From: Ignavibacteria bacterium | GTDB taxonomy: Bacteria; Bacteroidota; Ignavibacteria; Kapaibacteriales; Kapaibacteriaceae | DNA length: 64,000 bases | Assembly (NCBI GenBank): GCA_016873895.1 | Contig: VGVV01000003.1 | Coordinates: forward strand, 248,001 to 312,000 | Direction: 5' to 3' | Shown: positions 35,151 to 43,936 of the stretch, piece by piece | How positions within the stretch are numbered: the stretch's first letter is position 1 | Layout: the number at the start of each line of letters is the position of its first letter | Position numbers and translations under genes: made by a program | The notes under the pieces: generated by a model | What the model saw: the letters and a program-made list of their open reading frames with translations, nothing else | Databases searched by the model: none | Told to the model about the DNA's origin: nothing

Positions 35151-37121
35151 TTACTTAACCACAAATGATATCACGCTGTGTCTGCTGTTCACGAGGAGTG
35201 TGATAACATACACCCCTGGCTGAAGTGGTTGCGATGGGTGGACGTATAGCCTATGTCCTTCGTGCTGAGCTGTAGCAGGAACTTCCTGACCAGTGAGAGC
35301 ATACATACGCGCCAATGGCTTCAATACATCCGTCCATGGTAATGAAACCACAATTGAGCTAGATCCCGCTTCAATAGGTTGCTCGAGCACAGTTGGTTGC
35401 AAGGCCGTGGGATGCTCATCAACCCTTGCAATAGTCGTGGGTAAGCGCACCGCACATGATAGATCTACGAGATTGCGTACAACCTGAAATGTTGATTGAT
35501 CATGAGGATATGCCCGCACTCTCCCAAGAGCTTCATCGGTAGCCACCACCCTAATGTCAAGTGTGTCTCCGCCCGTAAATGTCGATTCAGGATACTCAAC
35601 ATAATACCAGACTCCTTCGATGGGCCGGGCTACGATTTCCGTTGACTGCTTCGTTGTACGATTGACTGCAGTCACCTTTACAGACACCGCGTTAGAGCTG
35701 AATATCGGTATGAACATGGAGGTATTCGTTGAAACGATAACAACGTTGGGCCGTCCGATGCCAGGGCCAAGAAACCGTGCTGTGGAAACCGTGTTTGCCA
35801 CACCATGCCCCATGCCAGAATCTCGCTGAGTAGGGAACATTGAATTCGCATACAATGCATCACGGAGCTGCTGCAAGGGCATGTCTGGGTAGAGTCCGCG
35901 CAACAGGCCAAGCTGTCCAGCAACGATAGGCGTTGCTAAGGACGTGCCCGACGAACGAACGAGATTACCAGCTGGTGTTTGACAGTGCACGCCCATTCCT
36001 TGGGCGGTAATATCTGGTTTTATTCGCCCGTCTGCAGTTGGCCCCTTACTCGAGTACGCCCATAGAGTGTCAGCACCGATAGCCATGGCACCAACGGTAA
36101 TTGCGCTATCTGCATCTGCAGGAGTAATCAGTGTTTTCGGACGCCCGTAATTACCTGCTGCAGTTACACAGAGCATACCGCGCTGGGCAGCCAAGTTAAT
36201 GGCACGAGCAGCATATGTTGTCTTTCCGTCCAGCAACTCATACGGCGTTGATGCATCAGTTGAATCAAACGCCAAATACCCAAGCGATGAGGACGAGATA
36301 TCTGCACCATTGAGTTCCACCCAATGCATCGCTTCAACGAATAACTCCTCTTCGATACGACGCTCGTATCTCATGTCTTCAGATTTGGCAAGCAGATACG
36401 TTGCAAATGGGGCAACTCCGGATACGGAGTCATGACTCCAGCTACCGATGACTGAAAAGATGCAACTGCCATGGGCGTCCTGCGCATCAACATCGCCAGG
36501 TTGGTTTGCTGTTATTGTATCTCGATAAACGAAATCATACTCGCGTTCCACTTGAGCATGTCGTAGTGTAGACATCTCTCGCCACCGAAAACCATTGTCA
36601 ATCACTCCGATGCGGGCCCCCTGACCAAACAACCCTGCATCATGGAGTTGTTTAACGTTTACTGACAGCAGTTGCTGCTCTGATGGCCCATATACCACTG
36701 GAGAGCAGTCTATCTCACGCAGCTGTGTGTAGGATAGGCTCGAGGTTGGTTTTACGGAAAGTACAAAAGGCAGAGCCTGCACCCGTTGCTGTTCGGCCGG
36801 GTCCAACCCAACAATAACGGCATTAAGCCACACGAGTTCCGAGAGCAGTGAGTCGCTGATGGCCAGTATCGATTGCTTGTAAGGCACATACAGCGGCTTA
36901 TCATCCTCATTCAGGATAGGATTGAAGCCAACAGACCTTCTACGCTCGATCGCCCTGGGATGATACAAGGCCAATGTAGACTGATAAAGTGCCGACCCGG
37001 GGGCAAAACTCTCGGGGCCCTTATCCGTAAAGCGAACTCGGCAGGGAACACGCTGTTGCGCCCACAATGGCAGCGCAATGGAAACAGTCAGCAGAACAAA
37101 CAACAACCTCATGGAATCCAT
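35151..37121 (-). CDS. Secreted subtilisin-like (S8) protease with C-terminal sorting domain
   Basis: 656 residues. Signal peptide (LLFVLLTVSIALPLWAQ), an N-terminal prodomain-like region (to about 160), then the S8 catalytic domain with Asp175 (GVIDNGFRW), His217 (QDAHGSCIF) and Ser394 (SSGTSLATPIVAG). The oxyanion Asn is in TAAGNYGRPKTL. A beta domain follows, and the last ~75 residues (LYVHPSQPLQPGVYVITLLV ... ISFVVK) resemble a T9SS type-A sorting signal. The family is common among Bacteroidota extracellular peptidases. The ATG at 37112 (MRLLFVLL) is an equally good start. Divergent from ygfZ. Confidence 0.92.
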   Translation of the reverse strand: MDSMRLLFVLLTVSIALPLWAQQRVPCRVRFTDKGPESFAPGSALYQSTLALYHPRAIERRRSVGFNPILNEDDKPLYVPYKQSILAISDSLLSELVWLNAVIVGLDPAEQQRVQALPFVLSVKPTSSLSYTQLREIDCSPVVYGPSEQQLLSVNVKQLHDAGLFGQGARIGVIDNGFRWREMSTLRHAQVEREYDFVYRDTITANQPGDVDAQDAHGSCIFSVIGSWSHDSVSGVAPFATYLLAKSEDMRYERRIEEELFVEAMHWVELNGADISSSSLGYLAFDSTDASTPYELLDGKTTYAARAINLAAQRGMLCVTAAGNYGRPKTLITPADADSAITVGAMAIGADTLWAYSSKGPTADGRIKPDITAQGMGVHCQTPAGNLVRSSGTSLATPIVAGQLGLLRGLYPDMPLQQLRDALYANSMFPTQRDSGMGHGVANTVSTARFLGPGIGRPNVVIVSTNTSMFIPIFSSNAVSVKVTAVNRTTKQSTEIVARPIEGVWYYVEYPESTFTGGDTLDIRVVATDEALGRVRAYPHDQSTFQVVRNLVDLSCAVRLPTTIARVDEHPTALQPTVLEQPIEAGSSSIVVSLPWTDVLKPLARMYALTGQEVPATAQHEGHRLYVHPSQPLQPGVYVITLLVNSRHSVISFVVK

Positions 37122-37125
37122 TTCG

Positions 37126-37133
37126 TAGGTTTG
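37126..37133 (+). promoter_or_regulatory. Putative -7 promoter element upstream of ygfZ
   Basis: TAGGTTTG fits TAnnTTTG, 22 bases before the ygfZ ATG in the 34-base divergent gap with the subtilisin gene. No -33 TTTG at the expected place. Confidence 0.4.
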
Positions 37134-37155
37134 AATTCTTCAACGTAATCTCAAC

Positions 37156-38160
37156 ATGCAAACATCACAAATTACCACCGCTTCGATTGTAACGGCACGT
37201 AAATCGGCAGCATGGATTGATCGCTCGGGGTGGACGCTTCTGCGGCTTACGGGCGCTGATAGGAGTGATCTACTTCATCGCCTAACAACAAACGATCTCC
37301 GCGACGTTCGATCCGGACACGGCAAGCATACCGTCTTGCTCACAGATAAGGCCCGCATCATCGACATCATCGGCATACTCCACGACGCAGATTCCAGTTA
37401 TCTGTTGTGCTCACCGGGACAGAAAAATACTATTGTTGCATGGCTGCGCAAGTATATCATCATGGATGATGTTCACATCTATGACGCATCTTCTGAATAC
37501 ACGATGATTGAGGTCTGTGGTCCGCGTTCGTCTGAAGCAGTTGATAGTCTTCTGGGAGTATCAGTAGGGGGCTTTGCTCTGGATCAATGGTGCAGCGTGG
37601 TCGTAGACGGCAGTAATGTTATTGTTACTCGGCAACCATCTGCCTGCGAAGTCTCATACTGGATAATCGCTCCCACAGCCACAGCACAGAGCATTCGCGC
37701 GAGTTTACATGAGAATCCAAGCCTCATACCGAAGCTCTCAGCGGCTGATTCTGACTATGTGCGAATCTTGGCAGGTATGGGCAAACATGGAAATGAATGG
37801 ACCGACGCGTACAATCCACTTGAGGCCGGTTTGCTGCATCTGACGTCGTTTGCAAAGGGATGTTACATCGGACAAGAGGTCGTGGCCAGACTCGATAGCT
37901 ACAACAAAGTCAAGCAGCGTGTTATGGGTCTAGCGTCAGCTGAAAGACTGCATGTTGGCATGCGCCTCTATGCAGAAGCTACCGACGTCGGTGTGATTAC
38001 AAGTGTTACTGCTTCTGCCGATGGCTCTCATTGGTTTGCACTTGGCTATGTGCGTGGCGAACATGCTCATCCAAATGCTCCTTTAACTGCAGGGTTAGAG
38101 GGTACTCGCGTGGGAATAACACAACACCAACTTCCCATGGATGACCCAACATGCCAATAG
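37156..38160 (+). CDS. ygfZ: Folate-binding YgfZ/GcvT-like protein
   Basis: 334 residues. Folate-dependent protein involved in Fe-S enzyme upkeep and tRNA modification (MiaB). The defining motif KGCYIGQEVVARLD is present near residue 235, preceded by the GcvT-like folate fold (WTLLRLTGADRSDLLHRLTT, TVLLTDKARIIDIIGI). It overlaps the next gene, an SDR of the pteridine-reductase type, by 10 bases; since both may handle folates, the pairing could be functional. Confidence 0.92.
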   Translation: MQTSQITTASIVTARKSAAWIDRSGWTLLRLTGADRSDLLHRLTTNDLRDVRSGHGKHTVLLTDKARIIDIIGILHDADSSYLLCSPGQKNTIVAWLRKYIIMDDVHIYDASSEYTMIEVCGPRSSEAVDSLLGVSVGGFALDQWCSVVVDGSNVIVTRQPSACEVSYWIIAPTATAQSIRASLHENPSLIPKLSAADSDYVRILAGMGKHGNEWTDAYNPLEAGLLHLTSFAKGCYIGQEVVARLDSYNKVKQRVMGLASAERLHVGMRLYAEATDVGVITSVTASADGSHWFALGYVRGEHAHPNAPLTAGLEGTRVGITQHQLPMDDPTCQ

Positions 38161-38885
38161 CTTTCGTCATAGGGGGCGCCAGGCGTCTTGGTAGGTCTAT
38201 ATCGCTGCGTCTGGCTTCTGAAGGTTACGATGTTGGCATCAGCTATTTTTCGTCAGAGCAGCATGCGCGAACCCTGGCGACAGAAGTTCTAGAGCTGGAT
38301 AGGCGCTTCGCCAGCGTCAGATGTGACGTTCGAGACGAGGACGAACTACATGCCACGTGGCGTGCACTCTGCCAAGCGCTTGGGCAGCCAGATGTGGTGG
38401 TCCTCTGCGCAGGTGTGTTTCCAGATCCACAACAACCAGAAACACTCACATCAGAGCACCTCATCAACGTTATGCGCGTTAACTCTCTGCCTCTTTTATC
38501 GATAGCTGCTAACTATGCCTTGGATTGCCGTGCTTCTCAGACTACCGGACGTCTCATCTCCATAGGCTCTTTAGGTGCAACGGAGATTTGGAAAGACCGC
38601 TTGCTTTACAATACCAGCAAAGGTGCCGCGCGCACAATCGCGCTTTCACTTGCGCGTAGCATGGCACCTACACTCAGCGTAAATATCGTTGCTCCTGGTG
38701 CGATATCCCAGCCAAATGATAGCAGTAAAACAGACCAGTATCTAATCGCACCAGAGCGCATACCGATGCTACGACATGGCACGGACGTAGATGTATGCGA
38801 TGCTGTCATGTTTTTTGCTCAAGCCTCACACTATATCACTGGTCAGACCATCTCTGTAGACGGCGGCTACGGCCTAACTCGGTAA
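38151..38885 (+). CDS. SDR reductase, possibly pteridine-reductase-like
   Basis: 244 residues. Cofactor motif GGARRLGRSISLRLASEGYD uses the Arg-Arg-Leu-Gly form typical of pteridine reductases (PTR1, FolM), which favour NADPH, instead of the usual SDR loop. Catalytic YNTSKGAARTIALSL (Tyr/Lys) and ITGQTISVDGGYGLT at the end are standard SDR. The overlap with ygfZ, a folate-binding protein, supports but does not prove a folate or biopterin substrate. 3-oxoacyl reductase is the alternative. Confidence 0.8.
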   Translation: MPIAFVIGGARRLGRSISLRLASEGYDVGISYFSSEQHARTLATEVLELDRRFASVRCDVRDEDELHATWRALCQALGQPDVVVLCAGVFPDPQQPETLTSEHLINVMRVNSLPLLSIAANYALDCRASQTTGRLISIGSLGATEIWKDRLLYNTSKGAARTIALSLARSMAPTLSVNIVAPGAISQPNDSSKTDQYLIAPERIPMLRHGTDVDVCDAVMFFAQASHYITGQTISVDGGYGLTR

Positions 38886-38927
38886 ATTAGTCACGACGAT
38901 TTGTAACACGGCACAACACGAAAGCGT

Positions 38928-40811
38928 ATGCGTACATCGAACTTTATTGCAACTCTCATCGGGGTTGCCTTCACGCTGCTTCCAGCTCAAGCCGGCACTC
39001 TCGTCACATTGCCGATCAGTCCTAAGATCGGCGAGCAGATTCAGCTCGAGTATACCCCCATGGATGCAGACAAAGCCATGATGGATCGCAAGAACATCCA
39101 TGCAGTGGTGTATACTTTTACAGCAGCAGCCGAACTTCCATTGGCCATCGAAGTGCCACTTGAGAAGCGCTCTGGACGCTTTACCGGTGCACTAGTGCTG
39201 CCAAAGGATGCTGTTTATGCGATCATCAAAGTTGGTAACGGAAGCATCTACGACACGAATAAGGAGCTTTACTGGGAAGTACTGCAGCACAATGAAAAGG
39301 GTCAGCCAGTCGAGGGTGCCGATCTCAAGTCAGCTATGGCACGATACGGACAGTTGCCGGCCCCGTGCCGCATGAAGGATGACTTTGAAGAAGCGTTAGA
39401 GTATCTCAACAAGGAGACGCGTCTGTATCCAAAGAACGTAGTTGCTCAATTCAACTACATCATGATTGCAAAAAATACCGGCGATCTAACAGAAGACGAG
39501 GCCAAGGGGAAGTACAGAGAACTCACCTCTCAAGTAACTCAGATTCAGGGTCCTCTCGAAGCCATTGCCGTTGCTCAGGCCTATGCAGAGCAGGGGAAGC
39601 AGGAGGAATCCGAAAGAATTATGGTTGATGCTGCTCGGCGATTTCCAACATCTACGGTCTCTGAACAGGCGCAACTGCAAGAGCTGGGGGCTTCCAAGTC
39701 ACTTGATGAATTTGTAGGAAGAGCAACAGAGCATTTGCAGAAATGGTCATCTTCGCCAGCGCGTCAGAACATCATTGATGCCGTGCTCAATGCGACTACA
39801 CAGCAGCGTGCTATGCCACAACTTGTGCAGTTTATCCAATCAACTGCTGGATTATCTGCACGTACCATTCACCAAGCCGTTAACTTCATTGGTGCCGTAG
39901 ATACGCTGCGAACCCAGGCACTAGCATTTGTGGAATCTGGCATCTCTGCAGCGCGCGATGAATCACGTAAGCCCCAAAACATGGGCATTTCTGAATGGAA
40001 AGAAGAACAACGTCTAGCCAGTTCCCAGTTACGCTTTGTGCAGGGGGCTATCCTTCGTGCCATGGGACGTAACAATGAGGCAATAACTGCACTCGAACAA
40101 AGCATCGAGATTGGCGGCGATGACTTGGAAAAGGGCTGTGTGGAAATGCTCGTGGATATGCGAGCTCTGAGTGGCCAGAAAAAGTCTGCTCTGCAGCTGG
40201 CCGAGCGAGCTCTATCACTTGGTGTGTCTACGCCAAAGTTGTTGGAGACGTTTCGAGCACTGCTCAAAGAAGATGGTGAAGACAGTTCCGACATTGCCGA
40301 ACGCGAGGAAGAACTTCGTTCGCAAGGGCGCCAGCGCATGGCTATGCGCGTAGTAAAAGACATGCTTCATCAACAGGCCATAGACGGTGCGTTCACGTCT
40401 CTCGACGGCAAGGCTGTGAAGATTTTCGATTGGAAGGGCAAGGTGGTTATCATCGATTATTGGGCAACCTGGTGCGGCCCCTGCCGCCAGTCGTTTCCGT
40501 CGCTGCAAAAGCTATACATGCGTTACAAAGACAACCCAAACGTGGTCTTTGCAATTGTAAATGTCTGGGAACGAAGCGATGATCGCGTACAGACAGTCAA
40601 GGACTTTCTCAGCAAGAACCCAACACTTACGTTTCCGATGTTTCTCGACAAAGATGACAGCGTTGTTGGAAAGTTTGGTGTAACCGGTATTCCAACCAAA
40701 TTCTATCTCGGTAAGGATGGGCGCATCCAGTTTAAAGAAGTTGGATTAAGCCCCGAGGAACAATTCCTTGACGAGGCTACAAATCGGATCGAAGCACTAT
40801 TGGCCCAGTAA
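38928..40811 (+). CDS. Secreted TlpA/thioredoxin-domain protein with long helical repeat region
   Basis: 627 residues. Signal peptide (FIATLIGVAFTLLPAQA). An N-terminal beta region (about 25-125), then a long helical part with TPR-like repeats (KSALQLAERALSLGVSTPKL, NNEAITALEQSIEIGGDDLE), and a C-terminal thioredoxin-like domain: IIDYWATWCGPCRQSFPSL with redox Cys516 and Cys519, and cis-Pro segment TGIPTKFYLGKDG. TlpA/ResA-like domains reduce periplasmic disulfides, for example in cytochrome c maturation. The combination is common in Bacteroidota. The partner of the helical region is unknown. Ends 11 bases from the convergent ATP-grasp-like gene. Confidence 0.88.
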   Translation: MRTSNFIATLIGVAFTLLPAQAGTLVTLPISPKIGEQIQLEYTPMDADKAMMDRKNIHAVVYTFTAAAELPLAIEVPLEKRSGRFTGALVLPKDAVYAIIKVGNGSIYDTNKELYWEVLQHNEKGQPVEGADLKSAMARYGQLPAPCRMKDDFEEALEYLNKETRLYPKNVVAQFNYIMIAKNTGDLTEDEAKGKYRELTSQVTQIQGPLEAIAVAQAYAEQGKQEESERIMVDAARRFPTSTVSEQAQLQELGASKSLDEFVGRATEHLQKWSSSPARQNIIDAVLNATTQQRAMPQLVQFIQSTAGLSARTIHQAVNFIGAVDTLRTQALAFVESGISAARDESRKPQNMGISEWKEEQRLASSQLRFVQGAILRAMGRNNEAITALEQSIEIGGDDLEKGCVEMLVDMRALSGQKKSALQLAERALSLGVSTPKLLETFRALLKEDGEDSSDIAEREEELRSQGRQRMAMRVVKDMLHQQAIDGAFTSLDGKAVKIFDWKGKVVIIDYWATWCGPCRQSFPSLQKLYMRYKDNPNVVFAIVNVWERSDDRVQTVKDFLSKNPTLTFPMFLDKDDSVVGKFGVTGIPTKFYLGKDGRIQFKEVGLSPEEQFLDEATNRIEALLAQ

Positions 40812-40822
40812 CGATCGAAATG

Positions 40823-42013
40823 CTACTGCACAAACAGGCAGCCAGAGCTACCGGTCCATGGCTCTGTATTGTACCGAGCCCCCATAATAGGACCGCGTCC
40901 TGTCCTGGCTAATGACATCACAGGACGCGGCGCGCCAGTGTGTTCGTTCCAGATCAGCATTACACGAATTTCTACAAAGTTATCCCCGTAAGGCGTTGCA
41001 ACGCATGGAGAATAGCCAACCTTCTCTTGAAGAATCCAATCGTGTAGTTCGCTCGACGGGATAGCATCCAGATCAGCCTCCGTTGGGAGTACGTTCACGC
41101 CCTTACCAGCAAATGAATACAGCGGTTTAAGAACAAAACGATCCAATGCCTTGGGTAGCTGGGAAAGTTCACCCACGACGTGCGACTTCGGCACCGACGG
41201 ATGTTTGAGATGCGGTAAGAGGTATTTGCTGATCCGGAAGTACCAATTGGGGTGTCCGGCCCATTCCACATCCAGCTCATCAGACCAAGCAAACTTGAGC
41301 TGAACATCAAGGCTATCAAGTTCGTCGATAATCGCGCGATTGAAGATTCTTCGTAACGGTTGGAGAACGCCGTCTCGTCCCCGGAATGCTAGCCCCTTGC
41401 CGTCTCGTACCACATCTCGTATGTTAATCGTCTGCAGTCCAATGAGGCGCTCCATTGCAACAAAATCCGGACGTGTCTTTTGAAGATGTGGGTCGATCTC
41501 CATCAAGGCAACTTCACATGGGTCATACCCAGAGAAAATAGCATCGGCTAAGAGGTTGGTGTAATGGACACCATCAAGACTATCAAAAAACGGCGTGCAG
41601 TTCTCGAGACGATATGTTTCTATCATCCGATGAGCAAACTCGTACTGGTAGCCAAACAAAGAGGGAAAGCCCTGTAGCTCGATCAGCCTCGGTACATACA
41701 TGCCAGACTCATCTTGCGTAATCGCGAAATCAACTACGGAGAACAGCGGAACAGCGCTCTCGTTAGGCACGCTGTACCGGGGTTGAAGCGTTGCATTGGA
41801 TAGGGTCCGATTGGCGGGCAAGACGCATTGCTGGATAATCTCTACAGCGGCCTGTTCAAGTTGCAGGCGCATTGGGTACGAGACAAAGATGGGCATCTCG
41901 CAAACACGATACTCGATCTTGAGTTCAAGGTCCTGCTCTAGTCGACTCTGGAACGCATTGTACGAGTTGTCGGTTACCCGCGAGAGAAACTGCTGCTGTA
42001 GATCAGGTCGCAT
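40823..42013 (-). CDS. ATP-grasp-like protein of unknown substrate
   Basis: 396 residues from the ATG at 42013, which overlaps the amidohydrolase by 11 bases; the frame extends to a TTG at 42052. The C-terminal half has an ATP-grasp-like sequence: RFVLKPLYSFAGKGVNVLP, WILQEKVGYSPCV, then YGDNFVEIRVMLIWNEHTGA, recalling glutathionylspermidine-synthetase-like and other carboxylate-amine ligases. The N-terminal half (PRLIELQGFPSLFGYQYE, EVALMEIDPHLQKTRPDF) also fits circularly permuted ATP-grasp folds, which carry the E-x-Q/N-style segment early. No clear named family. It probably forms an amide or peptide-like bond to a substrate supplied by the neighbouring amidohydrolase pathway, but this is speculation. 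Confidence 0.65.
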   Translation of the reverse strand: MRPDLQQQFLSRVTDNSYNAFQSRLEQDLELKIEYRVCEMPIFVSYPMRLQLEQAAVEIIQQCVLPANRTLSNATLQPRYSVPNESAVPLFSVVDFAITQDESGMYVPRLIELQGFPSLFGYQYEFAHRMIETYRLENCTPFFDSLDGVHYTNLLADAIFSGYDPCEVALMEIDPHLQKTRPDFVAMERLIGLQTINIRDVVRDGKGLAFRGRDGVLQPLRRIFNRAIIDELDSLDVQLKFAWSDELDVEWAGHPNWYFRISKYLLPHLKHPSVPKSHVVGELSQLPKALDRFVLKPLYSFAGKGVNVLPTEADLDAIPSSELHDWILQEKVGYSPCVATPYGDNFVEIRVMLIWNEHTGAPRPVMSLARTGRGPIMGARYNTEPWTGSSGCLFVQ

Positions 42014-43478
42014 ACCGCGAATATCTGCAAACCCCGGCAGTAAAGGTTGCAAGAATATTCGTCAGGTGAATCTCGTCTGGTGTGCACGAGAGAAGGTCCC
42101 TGTCGACTATCGTAAAGTCGGCATCATAACCTACTTCCAGCCTGCCGCGACGGTAGTCCATCCCAGCCGTTATGTGTGCACCTTCTGTGAAGGCATAGAG
42201 CGCCTCGTCCTGACCAATACATTCATGCTTTTGCCAGGGGGCTTGCATTCCGCGGGGTATTCGGCGAACAAATGCATCAATGCCAGCTATAACCGATGGA
42301 TCTTCAATGGGGAAATCTGAGCCTGCACCCATGTGAATGCCCGACTCAAGCAGTGAACGCCACCTATATGCCCAAGGTAGGCGGCAATCGCCGAGACGCT
42401 TTTCGGCCATAACTGCATCGCTAATGCAATGCGTTGGTTGAACGCAGGCAATGATATTAAGCCGAGACATGCGCGCAACATCTTCGGGACGCACATGCTG
42501 TGCGTGTTCGATACGGAGGATAATCTCTTGTGCATCTTCACGCTGGCGGATCTGCTCGTAAACATGAATAACGTTGTGCACTGCTTGGTCGCCAATTGCA
42601 TGAATAGCTATCGCTTGCCACCCCGCATCTATGGCGGCATGGCATTGTGCAAGCATGTGTTGAACAGTTACCACCTCGATACCACATGTTGATGCATCAT
42701 CTGTATACGGGGCCGCGAGCAGCGCACCACGAGACCCAAGTGCACCATCAGCAAATAACTTTACACCCGCCACGCGATGGAACTCACCGCCAGCTGGTAA
42801 CAAACCATGATCTAACCACTCACCGTTCTGACCACGAACAAAAGATTGCACGCGAATGGGAAGTTTACCTGACTCGGCAAGGTCTCTTGTAATTCTTGCT
42901 GCAGCCTCGGAAACATCCATGTCGTGAACTTCTGTGATACCATGCTCGCTGCATACCACAGCAGCGCGCATGATGAAGTCACGAATCGTGTCATCAGAGT
43001 ATTCCGGCATGGCATGCATCACCGGCAGCATGTCATCATCAATAAGTAAACCACTATGATCGGACGGATCAATACCTGCCTTGATGAGAGCCGCACTATT
43101 AACCCAAGCACAATGTCCGTCTATGCGCGTAGCATACACGGGAGTATGCGGAAACTCGTTATCGAGCGTGCGTCTGCTTGGCAGCGTAGGATCCGTCCAT
43201 AGCTCATGGTTCCAGCCACGGCCGCGCATCCATCCGTCACGAATCTCAGACCCCTTCAAGAGGTCAACTGCGTTCTGTTCGCTCGAGGATAGATCAAGAC
43301 GTGTATTGCTCAGGAACTCTCCAAGCCCCATAATATGGGCGTGATTGTCTACAAAGCCCGGGTAGAGCGAGCAGCCTGGGAATTCAAATGTCGACGTTTC
43401 GGTACGAATGATCGAACCAGTTGCACAGGGAATCAGTGCACGAATGCGCCCGCGCTCAACATGAACTTCGACAAACAT
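42003..43478 (-). CDS. Amidohydrolase family protein (YtcJ/exoenzyme-regulator type)
   Basis: 491 residues of the Amidohydro_3 (YtcJ-like) group: zinc-type hydrolase with first metal motif PGFVDNHAHIMGLGEFL, later His ligands in AIAIHAIGDQAVHNVIHV and LRIEHAQHV, and the Asp ligand in MGAGSDFPIEDPSVIAGIDA. A beta-sandwich N- and C-terminal half-domain frames the TIM barrel (RRGRLEVGYDADFTIVD). Substrate unknown; the group often cleaves N-acyl or cyclic amides. Starts 2 bases after the ferredoxin stop. Confidence 0.88.
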   Translation of the reverse strand: MFVEVHVERGRIRALIPCATGSIIRTETSTFEFPGCSLYPGFVDNHAHIMGLGEFLSNTRLDLSSSEQNAVDLLKGSEIRDGWMRGRGWNHELWTDPTLPSRRTLDNEFPHTPVYATRIDGHCAWVNSAALIKAGIDPSDHSGLLIDDDMLPVMHAMPEYSDDTIRDFIMRAAVVCSEHGITEVHDMDVSEAAARITRDLAESGKLPIRVQSFVRGQNGEWLDHGLLPAGGEFHRVAGVKLFADGALGSRGALLAAPYTDDASTCGIEVVTVQHMLAQCHAAIDAGWQAIAIHAIGDQAVHNVIHVYEQIRQREDAQEIILRIEHAQHVRPEDVARMSRLNIIACVQPTHCISDAVMAEKRLGDCRLPWAYRWRSLLESGIHMGAGSDFPIEDPSVIAGIDAFVRRIPRGMQAPWQKHECIGQDEALYAFTEGAHITAGMDYRRGRLEVGYDADFTIVDRDLLSCTPDEIHLTNILATFTAGVCRYSRYAT

Positions 43479-43480
43479 GA

Positions 43481-43828
43481 CTAGTTGCGCAGACGAATGG
43501 TGTCTACGGTGTCCAGATAATCCTTCTTCTGAAGAAGCTGTTCTTGAGACTCAACGTTGTTCGGGTCTGGCAAACAACAATCTACTGGGCATACGGCTGC
43601 ACACTGCGGCTCGTCATGGAACCCTTTGCACTCGGTACATTTATCTGGCACGATGTAATAGAATTCACCCGAGAAGAATTCACCATTGAACCCGCCAGGC
43701 GATGTCGAGTCGTGGAACTTGCTATCGCCAAGTGACCATTCGGCACCGGCCTCGTAAATGGCGGTATTCGGACACTCAGGCTCGCATGCGCCGCAATTGA
43801 TGCAGTCGCTGGTGATATAGATTGCCAT
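43481..43828 (-). CDS. 2[4Fe-4S] ferredoxin
   Basis: 115 residues. First cluster ligands Cys9, 12, 15 and 19 ([12 protein letters not shown]); second near residues 63-88 ([20 protein letters not shown]) with an inserted loop between the second and third cysteines, as in Alvin/Chromatium-type ferredoxins. A 40-residue insertion between clusters ([13 protein letters not shown]) is longer than in clostridial forms. Low-potential electron carrier. Leads a three-gene minus run with the amidohydrolase and ATP-grasp-like genes, though a redox need in that pathway is not obvious. Confidence 0.95.
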   Translation of the reverse strand: MAIYITSDCINCGACEPECPNTAIYEAGAEWSLGDSKFHDSTSPGGFNGEFFSGEFYYIVPDKCTECKGFHDEPQCAAVCPVDCCLPDPNNVESQEQLLQKKDYLDTVDTIRLRN

Positions 43829-43853
43829 AGCTTTTTTGTGTTGTTACAAGACG

Positions 43854-43861
43854 CAAAACTA
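43854..43861 (-). promoter_or_regulatory. Putative -7 promoter element upstream of the ferredoxin gene
   Basis: Minus-strand TAGTTTTG fits TAnnTTTG, 25 bases before the ferredoxin ATG; the same sequence is found upstream of pyrG. No -33 TTTG recognised. Confidence 0.45.
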
Positions 43862-43936
43862 CATCAAGAAACTATTTCGACATGAATTTCGTTCCAGCGA
43901 TACTGTTGTCGCACAATATCGTAGAGCATCTGCACA

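Noticed and set aside
43862-43936. Small plus-strand gene with ATG at 43882 before the TonB receptor
   Set aside because: The frame runs into the receptor in another phase and codes for no recognisable product; it is most likely upstream untranslated sequence.
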